12,993 bases of DNA, taken from contig DVKW01000004.1 in assembly GCA_018715855.1 (NCBI GenBank), positions 1 to 12,993 on the forward strand, written 5' to 3'. The notes below the pieces were generated by a model. That model was not told the DNA's origin and made no database searches. It was given only the letters and a program-made list of their open reading frames with translations. Below, piece by piece: positions 5,899-12,993 of this stretch. The number at the start of each line of letters is the position of its first letter. Within the stretch, counting starts at the first letter, position 1. The position numbers and the translations under genes are program-made. The DNA comes from Candidatus Galligastranaerophilus intestinigallinarum (lineage in GTDB: Bacteria; Cyanobacteriota; Vampirovibrionia; Gastranaerophilales; Gastranaerophilaceae).

Positions 5899-6747
5899 TT
5901 ATTTTTTCTTAATAAGTTCAAAATAATATCTTGTTGAAACAAACATAACAAAATAATAAATAAACCAAAATGAAACAAGACTAAGAGCTGAACTTGCCAA
6001 TTTAACATCTTCTGTTCCAAGTATTATTCCAATAGGAACCAAAATAACAAAATAAACAACAGCAGGAATTAATGTGGTTAATGTGAAAAAGAAAACAAAA
6101 ACAGATAATAAATTTTTAATTGAGCATGAAATAGCATTGTTTATAATCGAAATATTATCATCTTTATTGCCATACGCCCAAAAAATGTATGAAAATGTAA
6201 GGCCATATATAACAGAACCAAAAAATACTGCACTTAAAACAACAAGAGCTACAAGCCCAAAAACAAAAGTGGCAGGGTTCATTGAAAGCACAGTTAAAAT
6301 GCCTGCTACAATAGCAAATAACAATGAATAAATCGTTCCAAAAACAATTAGCCAAAGGTTAAATTTTAAATATTGAAGAGAATATTTTTCTACGTATGAG
6401 AAATATATTGAAGGTTCTTGAATTTCTTTATTTTCATAAATGTCTTTAGCCATATATGAAATTGCAACAAACCCTAAAAGCGATTTCCAAAATGAAGCAA
6501 AAAATAAAACAAGTCCTACAATAAATAAAATTCCGCCTACAATAAGCCCTAAAAAGCCCGATTTTAATTTAATTAAAATGGCAGGGGATAACATTAAAAG
6601 CATTGAAATAACGTTTAATATTGGAAAATGGCACATTTTTAAAAACGGAACAAAGTTTTTAAAAAGTGCACCAAGGCCAATTTTCAAACAAGAAAACATT
6701 GAAACGGGCTCAGTTGGCGCTTCAAGATTAAAACTTTCACTTGACAT
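5899..6747 (-). CDS. Polytopic inner-membrane protein, 282 residues
   Basis: The N-terminal 35 or so residues are hydrophilic to amphipathic (MSSESFNLEAPTEPVSMF). About six membrane segments follow at roughly 41-60, 65-90, 129-156, 160-190, 213-243 and 251-272, and the protein ends in a short basic tail (ELIKKK). The soluble loop at about 100-128 carries KDIYENKEIQEPSI. The arrangement resembles DUF4013-like or other small helical-bundle membrane proteins of unknown function, but I cannot assign it to one, and no transport or catalytic motif is visible. The start is well supported by AAAAGGAG with a 7-nt gap to the ATG. A near-perfect extended -10 (TGCTATAAT) lies about 45 nt upstream in the divergent gap shared with the PHP gene. 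Its 3' end is followed directly by the small-ORF promoter. Confidence 0.7.
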   Translation of the reverse strand: MSSESFNLEAPTEPVSMFSCLKIGLGALFKNFVPFLKMCHFPILNVISMLLMLSPAILIKLKSGFLGLIVGGILFIVGLVLFFASFWKSLLGFVAISYMAKDIYENKEIQEPSIYFSYVEKYSLQYLKFNLWLIVFGTIYSLLFAIVAGILTVLSMNPATFVFGLVALVVLSAVFFGSVIYGLTFSYIFWAYGNKDDNISIINNAISCSIKNLLSVFVFFFTLTTLIPAVVYFVILVPIGIILGTEDVKLASSALSLVSFWFIYYFVMFVSTRYYFELIKKK

Positions 6748-6790
6748 AAATAAACTCCTTTTTTGGTATATAATTTTTTAAGATAGGTTT

Positions 6791-6800
6791 TATTATAGCA
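6791..6800. promoter_or_regulatory. Shared -10 element, divergent membrane-protein and PHP genes
   Basis: On the minus strand 6792-6800 reads TGCTATAAT, a perfect extended -10, which gives a 38-nt leader with a GGAG for the membrane-protein gene. On the plus strand 6791-6796 reads TATTAT, which puts +1 only about 4 nt before the PHP ATG. Neither direction has a good -35. It is the same TATTATA core as at 2213-2219. Confidence 0.5.
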
Positions 6801-6806
6801 TTTTTT

Positions 6807-7463
6807 ATGAAAAATATATTTAGACAATTTACCAAAAATGATTTTTTTAAAAACGTTAACCTGCACATCCATTCAACATATTCAGATGGCAGGGTAGAAT
6901 TTAACGAGCTTATAAAACAAGCAAAAGAATTGAATTTAAAATATTATTCAATTACAGACCACAATTCAATTGAAGGCTACAAGCACCTTGAAAAAATGCC
7001 CGATGGGCTTATAGTTGGCGTTGAATTTGATTGCTTTTTTGACCTCAACTTGCCCCACATTTTAGGCTACAACGTAGATATTAATAACCCCGAATTAAAT
7101 GCACTAACAGCAAAATTCGAAAAAGGAATTATGGAAGTTCCGAAAAGAATTTTAACTTCAAGAAACCCTAAAAAAGTTATAGATGCAATACATTCAGCAG
7201 GCGGCATTGCTGTTTTGGCGCACCCTTGCTGCTATTGGTGCTTAAGTTTGGACAGGTTTATTCAAAAACTTGTTAAAATGGGGCTTGATGGCGTTGAAGT
7301 TTATTACCCGTACGATAGAATTACAAGAATTGTTAAATTTCATTCAAGAAAAACGGTTAAAAAACTGGCAGAAAAATATAACCTTTTATTAACAGGCGGC
7401 GAAGACCAGCATTATTCACTTTTTAGTATGGAGAAAAATGTAAATTGGGATCGTATTCTATAA
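6807..7463 (+). CDS. PHP-domain metal-dependent phosphoesterase
   Basis: The 218-residue protein carries the PHP motifs in order: HIHSTYSDG (H20, H22, D27), ITDHNS (D51, H52), GVEFD (E73), PHILGY (H84), AHP (H139) and GEDQH (D200, H202). These build a trinuclear metal site that hydrolyses phosphate esters. Close family members include the RNase AM/YciV type (5'-3' exonuclease and nucleoside 3',5'-bisphosphate phosphatase). Those are usually 270-290 residues; this one lacks most of the insertion between PHIL and AHP, so its substrate is open. GGEDQH replaces the common GGSDFH, keeping Asp and His. The ATG has no ribosome-binding site and a -10 about 10 nt upstream, so translation may be leaderless. 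The RNase HIII gene overlaps its 3' end by 19 nt, which implies one transcript. Confidence 0.85.
   Translation: MKNIFRQFTKNDFFKNVNLHIHSTYSDGRVEFNELIKQAKELNLKYYSITDHNSIEGYKHLEKMPDGLIVGVEFDCFFDLNLPHILGYNVDINNPELNALTAKFEKGIMEVPKRILTSRNPKKVIDAIHSAGGIAVLAHPCCYWCLSLDRFIQKLVKMGLDGVEVYYPYDRITRIVKFHSRKTVKKLAEKYNLLLTGGEDQHYSLFSMEKNVNWDRIL
7430..7433 (+). promoter_or_regulatory. Ribosome-binding site fixing a TTG start
   Basis: GGAG lies inside the end of the PHP gene, 11 nt before TTG at 7445. In this frame a stop at 7424-7426 closes the upstream side, and there is no ATG or GTG before the conserved core. TTG is therefore the only credible start for RNase HIII. Confidence 0.65.
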
Positions 7464-8320
7464 AATTAGACCCGAATCTATGGGTGCATTATAAAGAAGT
7501 TTTAAGCAATGAAGATTGTGAATTTAAAATTCCCGATTATACATTTTTTCAAGCCAAAAACAAAAACTGGCAATTCACTTTTTATAAAACGGGCAAAGTT
7601 TTAGTTCAAGGTAAAGACATTGATTATATAGTTAAAAAATATTTAGATAATAATTTTGAATGCGAATTAAAACCGCAAACAGAAGGCGACATTGCGCCAT
7701 TTCCACATATTGGTGTGGATGAATCCGGCAAAGGAGATTTCTTTGGCCCGCTTATTATTGCAGGCTGTTATTTAGATGAAAAGCAGGCAAATTTTTTAAA
7801 AGAAAAGGGAATTAAAGATTCAAAAAAACTGGATGATAAAAAGATTTTAACTTTAGCAGAAATCATAAAAGAAAATTCAATTTTTGATATTGTTGCTATA
7901 GGTAATAAAAAATATAATGAGCTTTATTCAAAATTTAAAAACTTAAACAGCCTTCTTGCATGGGGGCATTCAACCGTTATTGAAAATTTATTAAATAAAA
8001 CAAATGCAAAAATTGCAATTTCAGATAAATTTGCAGATGAAAGAGTTATTTTAAATGCACTAAAGCAAAAAGGCAAAACAATTCAAGTAATTCAACAAAC
8101 AAAAGCAGAGGCAGATTGCGCCGTTGCTTCAGCCTCAATTCTTGCAAGGTGTGAATTTGTGAAAAGAATTTCAAAATTAAACGAAGAATATGAGATGACT
8201 TTTCCAAAAGGCGCAGGGGAAAATGTTTTAATTCAAGGGAAAAAATTTAAGGAAAAATTCGGCATTGAAGAATTAAAAAATGTTTCAAAAACCCATTTTA
8301 AAACTTATTCTTCTTTATAA
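7445..8320 (+). CDS. rnhC: Ribonuclease HIII
   Basis: RNase HIII degrades the RNA strand of RNA-DNA hybrids in the cytoplasm. The 291-residue protein has the N-terminal TBP-like substrate-binding domain (about 1-75, with YTFFQAKNKNWQFTFYKTGK) that marks HIII apart from HII. The catalytic domain follows: GVDESGKGDFFGP (D92, E93), ISDKF (D194) and EADCAVASASILAR (D224) give the expected D-E-D-D metal site. The length is normal. It starts at TTG, overlaps the PHP gene by 19 nt and is probably made by coupled translation from the same message. Its stop overlaps the convergent permease gene by 6 nt. No methionine occurs before the catalytic core, so a shorter start would lose the N-terminal domain. 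Confidence 0.93.
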   Translation: MGSYSIKLDPNLWVHYKEVLSNEDCEFKIPDYTFFQAKNKNWQFTFYKTGKVLVQGKDIDYIVKKYLDNNFECELKPQTEGDIAPFPHIGVDESGKGDFFGPLIIAGCYLDEKQANFLKEKGIKDSKKLDDKKILTLAEIIKENSIFDIVAIGNKKYNELYSKFKNLNSLLAWGHSTVIENLLNKTNAKIAISDKFADERVILNALKQKGKTIQVIQQTKAEADCAVASASILARCEFVKRISKLNEEYEMTFPKGAGENVLIQGKKFKEKFGIEELKNVSKTHFKTYSSL

Positions 8321-9316
8321 ATTCAAATAATGGTAAATTGTAGCTTTTATTTCATCAAAATGATTAATTGTAAAAACAGTGATTATTGAAATAACAAGCC
8401 CAAAAACTGTTTTTAGGAAATCTTTTAAAACATGCTTGTAAACTTTTTTCTGGGTTTCAAACCTTAATCTGTTATACATTGCAATTTCTCTGCCTGCCAA
8501 AAGGCCTATAAACACCCAAGTAGTTGACATTGGAATATTATTTGCCTGTTGAAAATAAAGAAGAATAGTTGCGTAGATAATATCTATTATTGTTGCAGAC
8601 CTTACATCTTGAGTATTTGTTTTTAATTGAACAATTTCTTGAACTTCGCCGCCTTTTCGATAGCAAACAATACCCAAAAGCAAGGTAAATGCAAAAACCG
8701 ATAAAATCATTTCAGGCAAAGGAAGCTTTCTTGGAAGATAAACAAAAAGGTTTGCAGCATCTTGCATTAGCCATTGCGACCATAAATATGCCGTTGCAAC
8801 CCACTTTGCTATGTGCCAGCCTTTTGAAATTTTCTTGTTTCTTGAATATAAAAACACTTTTTCAACAGGCCTTGCAATAATAAAATATATAATAATCGAA
8901 ACAATGAAAGCTAAAAGATAACCTACAAAAGATTTTGCAAGCATTAAACCTATAACTTGGTTTGTTGAAAACACGCTTAAAATTAAAAATGTTGTTGAAA
9001 CAGGAATGCCTTTTTTGGTTAAGAATATTAATATTAAAGGAGGCAAGAGATGCCACCAATAAAAAGTTTCAGGCTGCGGAATTCTTGCTAAACGGCCAAA
9101 TGCCATATCTCCGTCATTTAGATACCACCCCAGTGCAAAAGTTAAAATTAAGACACTACCTGAAAAAATCCATAAAATCCAAAAAGGTTTTTCACGATTT
9201 GCGCTTAAATATGTGCCAAGTGTTTGAATAACATCATTTGAAACGCAGGTATACAGGGACAAAAGAAACCCTGCAATCATAAATATAAAACTAGGTGTAA
9301 GTGATATTGATAACAT
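8315..9316 (-). CDS. PiT-like inorganic phosphate (or sulfate) permease
   Basis: The 333-residue polytopic membrane protein shows the internal duplication of the PiT family. SNDVIQTLGTYL (26-37) and MQDAANLFVYLP (184-195) correspond to the two ND-(V/A)-AN repeat signatures. GIPVSTTFLILSVF (103-116) and NIPMSTTWVFIGLLAG (260-275) correspond to the paired P-(V/M)-STT motifs. PiT proteins import phosphate with H+ or Na+. The central regions are divergent (ARIPQPETFYWWHLLPP at 77-93), so the substrate is inferred, and sulfate or another anion is possible. No PhoU-like partner gene adjoins it. AGGA sits only 3 nt from the ATG, so the start is not certain; the frame is open a little further upstream without another ATG. 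The next gene diverges across 152 nt. Confidence 0.78.
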   Translation of the reverse strand: MLSISLTPSFIFMIAGFLLSLYTCVSNDVIQTLGTYLSANREKPFWILWIFSGSVLILTFALGWYLNDGDMAFGRLARIPQPETFYWWHLLPPLILIFLTKKGIPVSTTFLILSVFSTNQVIGLMLAKSFVGYLLAFIVSIIIYFIIARPVEKVFLYSRNKKISKGWHIAKWVATAYLWSQWLMQDAANLFVYLPRKLPLPEMILSVFAFTLLLGIVCYRKGGEVQEIVQLKTNTQDVRSATIIDIIYATILLYFQQANNIPMSTTWVFIGLLAGREIAMYNRLRFETQKKVYKHVLKDFLKTVFGLVISIITVFTINHFDEIKATIYHYLNL

Positions 9317-9402
9317 ACTTCCTAAAATTGATACTAACAGAAAAAATAAAACAATACAAATAATTAAGTTAAAAAAAATTAATAAAAAATAGGCAAATAA
9401 AT

Positions 9403-9430
9403 TTGAATTTTTTTTACATTATGCTAACAT
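9403..9430 (+). promoter_or_regulatory. Promoter of the PAS protein and ABC-ATPase operon
   Basis: TTGAAT (9403-9408), a 16-nt spacer and TAACAT (9425-9430) preceded by TGC form an extended -10 promoter. The predicted +1 is near 9437, with a leader of about 32 nt. A weak GGA is present about 9 nt before the ATG. The TGC-TANNAT form matches the -10 of the membrane-protein gene at 6792-6800. Confidence 0.5.
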
Positions 9431-9468
9431 GACACTTGTAAAAATAGTTATTTAGACGGATTGATTTA

Positions 9469-10602
9469 ATGAACCTTTTTTCACTTTTCAATAAGCCCAA
9501 AAAAGAAGATATATTTGAAATTTTTCCTGACGGCATTTTAGTTGTTTCAATGGATGGCAAAATATTAGATATAAACAACAAAGCCGTTAAAATTTTAGGG
9601 TTTAATAAGCTTGAAATTATAGGTTCTTATTTTTCGCAATTCATTCAAGGCGGTTCCGTTCTTTTAAATAAGCTTGTTCAAACAGGAACAACTTCAATTA
9701 CAAAAGCTGCAACAAACAAAAAAGAAGATATTTTTGTTGAAGTAGCAGCAGCCAAAAATGAAGAATTTGACAAGGTTTATGTTTCTATAAGAGATATAAC
9801 CGCAAATTATAAAATGCAAAATATGATAAACGGCGAATATGAAATAGCCAAAAAAATCATAGATGAAAAAAATACATTTTTAACAAACATTTCAGGCGAA
9901 ATTTTTTCTCTTTTAAATTCCGTTACTAATTTTTCAAAAGCCCTAAACGATGGGGTTGCAGGCGAATTAAACGATAAAGCAAACAAATATGTAAGCATTA
10001 TAAATAAAAATTCAAATGATTTATCTTATGATTTAACTTTGTTGTTTAAATATTTTGAAGTTGAATCAAATCTTTATAATTATGAATACAGAAATTTTGA
10101 CTTAGCAGACCTTTTAACTTCAATTGCCAAAAATTATGAAGTTCTTTTTGCAAAGAAAAAGTTAAACTTTACTTATGATTTTTCTTCTTTCTTAACAAGA
10201 AGTTCATCTCTTGACCCGTTGGCCATTGAAGCGTTCATTAAAGCCATTCTTGATGTTTCCCTTAAATCAACAGATATAGGAACAATATCAATGAATGTGG
10301 GGAACCCCCCAATTGAATTTCTGCAAGAAAAAAACATTGAAGCAGAAGATGAAAATGTTAAAAAACAATACGCCCTTTTTGAAATAAAAGATTCAGGGCT
10401 TATCATGCCGCAATCGGCCGTTGAAAACATTTTTAACCCATATTATATGGATTCTTCCACAAATAAAAAAATCTTAAATGCAAAATTGGCTTATTCATAT
10501 TGTTACAGGCATGTAAAAAACTTAAAAGGCGATATGTGGGTTTATTCCAGACCTTCTCAAGGCACAATGGCTTGCATTTTATTACCGATGGAAAAAATTT
10601 AG
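9469..10602 (+). CDS. PAS protein with degenerate histidine-kinase core (likely pseudokinase)
   Basis: In the 377 residues, a PAS sensor domain (about 12-115, GILVVSMDGKILDINNKAV) is followed by a short helix (115-135), a dimerisation-like helix pair and a HATPase-like fold. The phosphoacceptor region reads FLTNISGEIFSLLNSV, where true kinases have FLANMSHELRTPL, so the histidine is glycine (G143). In the N-box (249-268, DPLAIEAFIKAILDVSLKST) both expected asparagines are replaced (A259, V263). The G1 box is partly kept (KDSGLIMP), the G2 ATP-lid glycines are absent, and the final GTMACILLP strand is intact. No transmembrane segment is present, so it is cytoplasmic. Loss of these residues predicts no autophosphorylation, and a scaffold or ligand-sensing role is an inference. 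It has its own promoter and a 3-nt gap to the ABC ATPase gene. Confidence 0.8.
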   Translation: MNLFSLFNKPKKEDIFEIFPDGILVVSMDGKILDINNKAVKILGFNKLEIIGSYFSQFIQGGSVLLNKLVQTGTTSITKAATNKKEDIFVEVAAAKNEEFDKVYVSIRDITANYKMQNMINGEYEIAKKIIDEKNTFLTNISGEIFSLLNSVTNFSKALNDGVAGELNDKANKYVSIINKNSNDLSYDLTLLFKYFEVESNLYNYEYRNFDLADLLTSIAKNYEVLFAKKKLNFTYDFSSFLTRSSSLDPLAIEAFIKAILDVSLKSTDIGTISMNVGNPPIEFLQEKNIEAEDENVKKQYALFEIKDSGLIMPQSAVENIFNPYYMDSSTNKKILNAKLAYSYCYRHVKNLKGDMWVYSRPSQGTMACILLPMEKI

Positions 10603-10605
10603 CTT

Positions 10606-11676
10606 ATGGCAAAATTATGCCTTAAAAATATATATAAAAGTTTTGAATCTGAAAAGGTTAAAAAACAGGTTTTATCCGATATTAATTTAGAAATTGAAGA
10701 TAAATCTTTCTGCATTTTATTGGGGCCTTCAGGTTGTGGAAAATCAACACTTTTAAGGTTAATTGCAGGCTTAGAACAGCCTGATTCGGGTGAAATTTTT
10801 ATCGATGATAAAAAGGTAAATGATATTCACCCCAAAGATAGAGATATAGCCTTTGTTTTTCAAAGCTATGCATTATACCCGCATTTAACGGTGTATGAAA
10901 ATATGGCATTTCCCCTAAAAATAAGGAATGAGGATAAAAAAACAATTGAAAAAAAAGTAAAAGAGGCGGCTTCAATTTTAGGTTTAGAAGAACTTTTAAA
11001 AAGAAAACCAAAAGAACTATCAGGCGGCCAAAGGCAAAGGGTTGCTTTAGGCAGGGCGATTGTTCGAAATGCTAAAATTTTTCTTATGGATGAACCTTTG
11101 TCTAACTTAGATGCAAAATTAAGAGCAAATATGAGGGTGGAAATTAAAAAGCTGCATCAAAAATTAAACACAACCTTTATTTATGTAACCCATGACCAAA
11201 CAGAAGCGCTTACTATGGGAGATACAATTGTAATTTTAAATGAAGGTAAAATTTTTCAAAAAGATACACCTGAAAACATTTTTAAAAACCCGAAAAACAC
11301 CTTTGTTGCTTCATTTTCAGGAACATACCCAATGAATTTAATTGAAGGGGATGTTGTTGAAAATAAAATTAAAACAAAAGATATTGAGTTTTTAATTCCG
11401 AATAATTATACAGATAAATTAAAAGACAAAACAAAAGTTATAATAGGCATTCGCCCCGAAAATATAAGGTTAGATAAAAAAGAAAACGACATTGAAAAAA
11501 CCTTTAATATAGATTTTGTTGAAAACACGGGCGCTATTAAAGTTGTTTATTTTAAAGAAAACAATATAAAAGCTGTTATAAATTCAAAAGAAACAATTGA
11601 AGGCGAAAAAAGATTTTTCTTTAGCCCGAATGACATTATGTTTTTTGACATTCAGACTAAAGAATTAATTAATTAA
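10606..11676 (+). CDS. ABC transporter ATP-binding protein, MalK/UgpC type
   Basis: The 356 residues hold a full nucleotide-binding domain: Walker A GPSGCGKST (40-48), Q-loop Q86, signature LSGGQ (138-142), Walker B IFLMDEP (158-164) and H-loop H196. A C-terminal TOBE-type regulatory domain (about 235-350, with GIRPENIRL) follows. This architecture belongs to ATPases that energise import of sugars, glycerol phosphate or related solutes, often shared among several permeases (MalK, UgpC, MsmK). No permease or binding-protein gene is in the window, so the substrate cannot be inferred from context. The start lies 3 nt after the stop of the PAS gene with no strong ribosome-binding site, consistent with coupled translation. 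The gene ends in an AATT tetranucleotide run, 4 nt from the convergent exporter gene. Confidence 0.93.
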   Translation: MAKLCLKNIYKSFESEKVKKQVLSDINLEIEDKSFCILLGPSGCGKSTLLRLIAGLEQPDSGEIFIDDKKVNDIHPKDRDIAFVFQSYALYPHLTVYENMAFPLKIRNEDKKTIEKKVKEAASILGLEELLKRKPKELSGGQRQRVALGRAIVRNAKIFLMDEPLSNLDAKLRANMRVEIKKLHQKLNTTFIYVTHDQTEALTMGDTIVILNEGKIFQKDTPENIFKNPKNTFVASFSGTYPMNLIEGDVVENKIKTKDIEFLIPNNYTDKLKDKTKVIIGIRPENIRLDKKENDIEKTFNIDFVENTGAIKVVYFKENNIKAVINSKETIEGEKRFFFSPNDIMFFDIQTKELIN

Positions 11677-11678
11677 TT
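11663..11678. repeat. AATT tetranucleotide run at a stop codon
   Basis: AATT repeats four times across the last codons and stop of the ABC ATPase gene. Slippage would change only the last residues. Confidence 0.7.
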
Positions 11679-11680
11679 TT

Positions 11681-12993
11681 TTATACTTCTTGAAGTGCTT
11701 CTTTATCTTCACTTCTAAATTGCATATCATATAAGGCTTTATATTGGCCGTTTGGAATTTGCATAAGTTCTTCATGAGAACCGACTTCAGCCAGTTCACC
11801 ATCATTTACAACCATAATTCTATCTGCATTTTTAATTGTAGATAACCTGTGTGCAATAACAAAAACGGTTCTGTTTTGTATTAAGTTTTCAAGTGCCTTT
11901 TGAACAATTGCTTCCGATTTATTATCAAGAGCAGATGTTGCTTCATCTAAAACAATAATAGGCGCATTTTTTAATATTGCCCTTGCAATTGCAACCCTTT
12001 GCCTTTGGCCGCCCGATAAACTTGCACCACGCTCACCAATAACGGTATCAATGCCGTTTTCCAAATGTTCTAAAAATTCATCTAAATGGGCAAGTTTCAC
12101 TGCGTTTTGAATTTCATCATCAGTTGCATCAAATTTACCCATTAAAATGTTATCTTTAATGGTTCCTGAAAATAAGAAATTGTCTTGAAAAACTTCTGAA
12201 ATATTTTGTCTTAAAGAAGACAAGGTAAAATCACGAATATCAACACCATCTATTTGAATTGAACCTGATTTTACGTCATAAAACCTTGGTAAAAGGTTTA
12301 CAATGGTGGATTTGCCGCCGCCTGAGTTGCCTACAAGTGCAACGGTTTCAAACTTTTTAACTTCGAAATTTATATTTTTTAATACAGGAACATTTTCAAC
12401 ATATTCAAAATTAACGTTTTTAAATTCAATTTTATCGTTAATTCCTTTTAATTCAATAGCGTTTTCTTTATCCTTAATTTCAGGAACCAAATCAAAAAGT
12501 TCAAACACCCTTGATGCTGCAACAAAAACGCCTTGAAGCCCTGTTAATGTGCCGCCCAGGCCTTTAACCGGTTTATATAAAAGTAATAATGATGTTATAA
12601 AACTTGCAAAGCTGCCTGTTGTCATTTCGCCTGTAATTATAAGGTGGTTTCCAAAGAACATAACAATTGCAATACCAACGCTTGCAATACAATACATAAT
12701 GGGGCTCATCCAGCCTGCACGTTTTGATAAAGACATTGTAAGGTCGAATGATTTTCTTATTTGCTTTTCAAATTTATGGAAAAGTTTTTCTTGCAAGCCG
12801 TAACCTGTCATAATTTTATTACCATGGTAAGTTTCATTAAAGTTTGTTGTAATTCCGCCACCTAAAACCGCAGATTCATTAGAAACTTTTTTAATTCTTT
12901 TTCTTAAAAGCGCCATTGGCAAAAACGCAACAGTTAAAACAATAACGCCCACAAAAGCCAATTTCCAGCTTGTCCACAATAAAACCGCAATTA
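11681..12993 (-). CDS. ABC exporter, MsbA-like fused membrane and ATPase half-transporter (partial)
   Basis: The frame is open to the right edge, so the N-terminal membrane segments lie outside the window; 437 residues are visible. The visible part begins inside the membrane domain (IAVLLWTSWKLAFVGVIVL, then a second hydrophobic pair around SPIMYCIASVGIAIVMFFG). It continues through a coupling region into the nucleotide-binding domain. Walker A GNSGGGKST is at 12305-12331, LSGGQ at 12005-12019 and Walker B IIVLDE at 11942-11959. The D-loop SALD and IAHRLST follow. All catalytic residues are present, so it should be active. The TM-to-NBD layout is that of homodimeric or heterodimeric exporters of lipids, drugs or peptides (MsbA, LmrA, BmrA), and the substrate is not deducible. 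Its stop is 4 nt from the convergent ABC ATPase gene. Confidence 0.9.
   Translation of the reverse strand, partial: IAVLLWTSWKLAFVGVIVLTVAFLPMALLRKRIKKVSNESAVLGGGITTNFNETYHGNKIMTGYGLQEKLFHKFEKQIRKSFDLTMSLSKRAGWMSPIMYCIASVGIAIVMFFGNHLIITGEMTTGSFASFITSLLLLYKPVKGLGGTLTGLQGVFVAASRVFELFDLVPEIKDKENAIELKGINDKIEFKNVNFEYVENVPVLKNINFEVKKFETVALVGNSGGGKSTIVNLLPRFYDVKSGSIQIDGVDIRDFTLSSLRQNISEVFQDNFLFSGTIKDNILMGKFDATDDEIQNAVKLAHLDEFLEHLENGIDTVIGERGASLSGGQRQRVAIARAILKNAPIIVLDEATSALDNKSEAIVQKALENLIQNRTVFVIAHRLSTIKNADRIMVVNDGELAEVGSHEELMQIPNGQYKALYDMQFRSEDKEALQEV

Noticed and set aside
6741..6774. Perfect TTGACA followed by TATAAT on the plus strand before the PHP gene
   Set aside because: The spacer is 22 nt, and the TTGACA is the complement of the start region of the divergent gene.
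9469..10602. Active two-component sensor kinase
   Set aside because: The phosphoacceptor His, both N-box Asn and the ATP-lid glycines are missing, and no response regulator gene adjoins.
1..12993. CRISPR array, insertion sequence, prophage, tRNA or rRNA
   Set aside because: No regularly spaced repeats, transposase or integrase frames, terminal inverted repeats or RNA-gene signatures were seen on either strand.

Overview
The window is AT-rich bacterial chromosome (roughly 30% G+C by eye) with tightly packed protein genes. There are no rRNA or tRNA genes, no CRISPR array and no recognisable mobile element. Lysine, asparagine, isoleucine and phenylalanine dominate the proteins, and arginine is mostly AGA/AGG. 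A U32-family protein, RNase HIII and a set of lineage-restricted membrane or secreted proteins fit a small-genome, host-associated anaerobe. My best guess is the non-photosynthetic cyanobacterial relatives (Gastranaerophilales/Melainabacteria). That guess rests on style, including Phe-Lys-Gly motifs in the 491-residue protein, and not on any marker gene.

Left part (1-2207, all minus strand): a secreted low-complexity protein (1530-2207), a 194-residue protein of unknown function (880-1464), a 50-residue lysine-rich protein only 3 nt behind it (724-876), and a zinc-ribbon protein with an Asn/Gln/Arg/Gly-rich linker that runs off the left edge (1-525). The U32 gene (2246-4039) diverges from this group across 38 nt.

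Middle (4036-6747, minus): a 491-residue membrane-associated unknown, a leader with a possible 25-residue peptide and an inverted repeat, and a self-contained unit of about 160 nt. That unit has a -35/-10 promoter, a 27 or 32-residue ORF and a strong hairpin terminator. A polytopic membrane protein (5899-6747) follows.

Right part: a PHP-domain phosphoesterase overlaps RNase HIII, which starts at TTG (6807-8320, plus). A PiT-like permease (8315-9316) is on the minus strand. A PAS protein with a degenerate histidine-kinase core is coupled to an orphan MalK/UgpC-type ABC ATPase (9469-11676, plus). An MsbA-like ABC exporter (11681 to beyond the right edge) is on the minus strand.

Three convergent pairs end within a few bases of each other or overlap. 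Two divergent pairs appear to share one near-symmetric TATTATA/TATAATA -10 element, and several starts lack a ribosome-binding site. The least explained elements are the small-ORF unit at about 5698-5892, the pseudokinase/ABC-ATPase pair and the 491-residue protein. I see no confident new multi-gene defence or mobile system.
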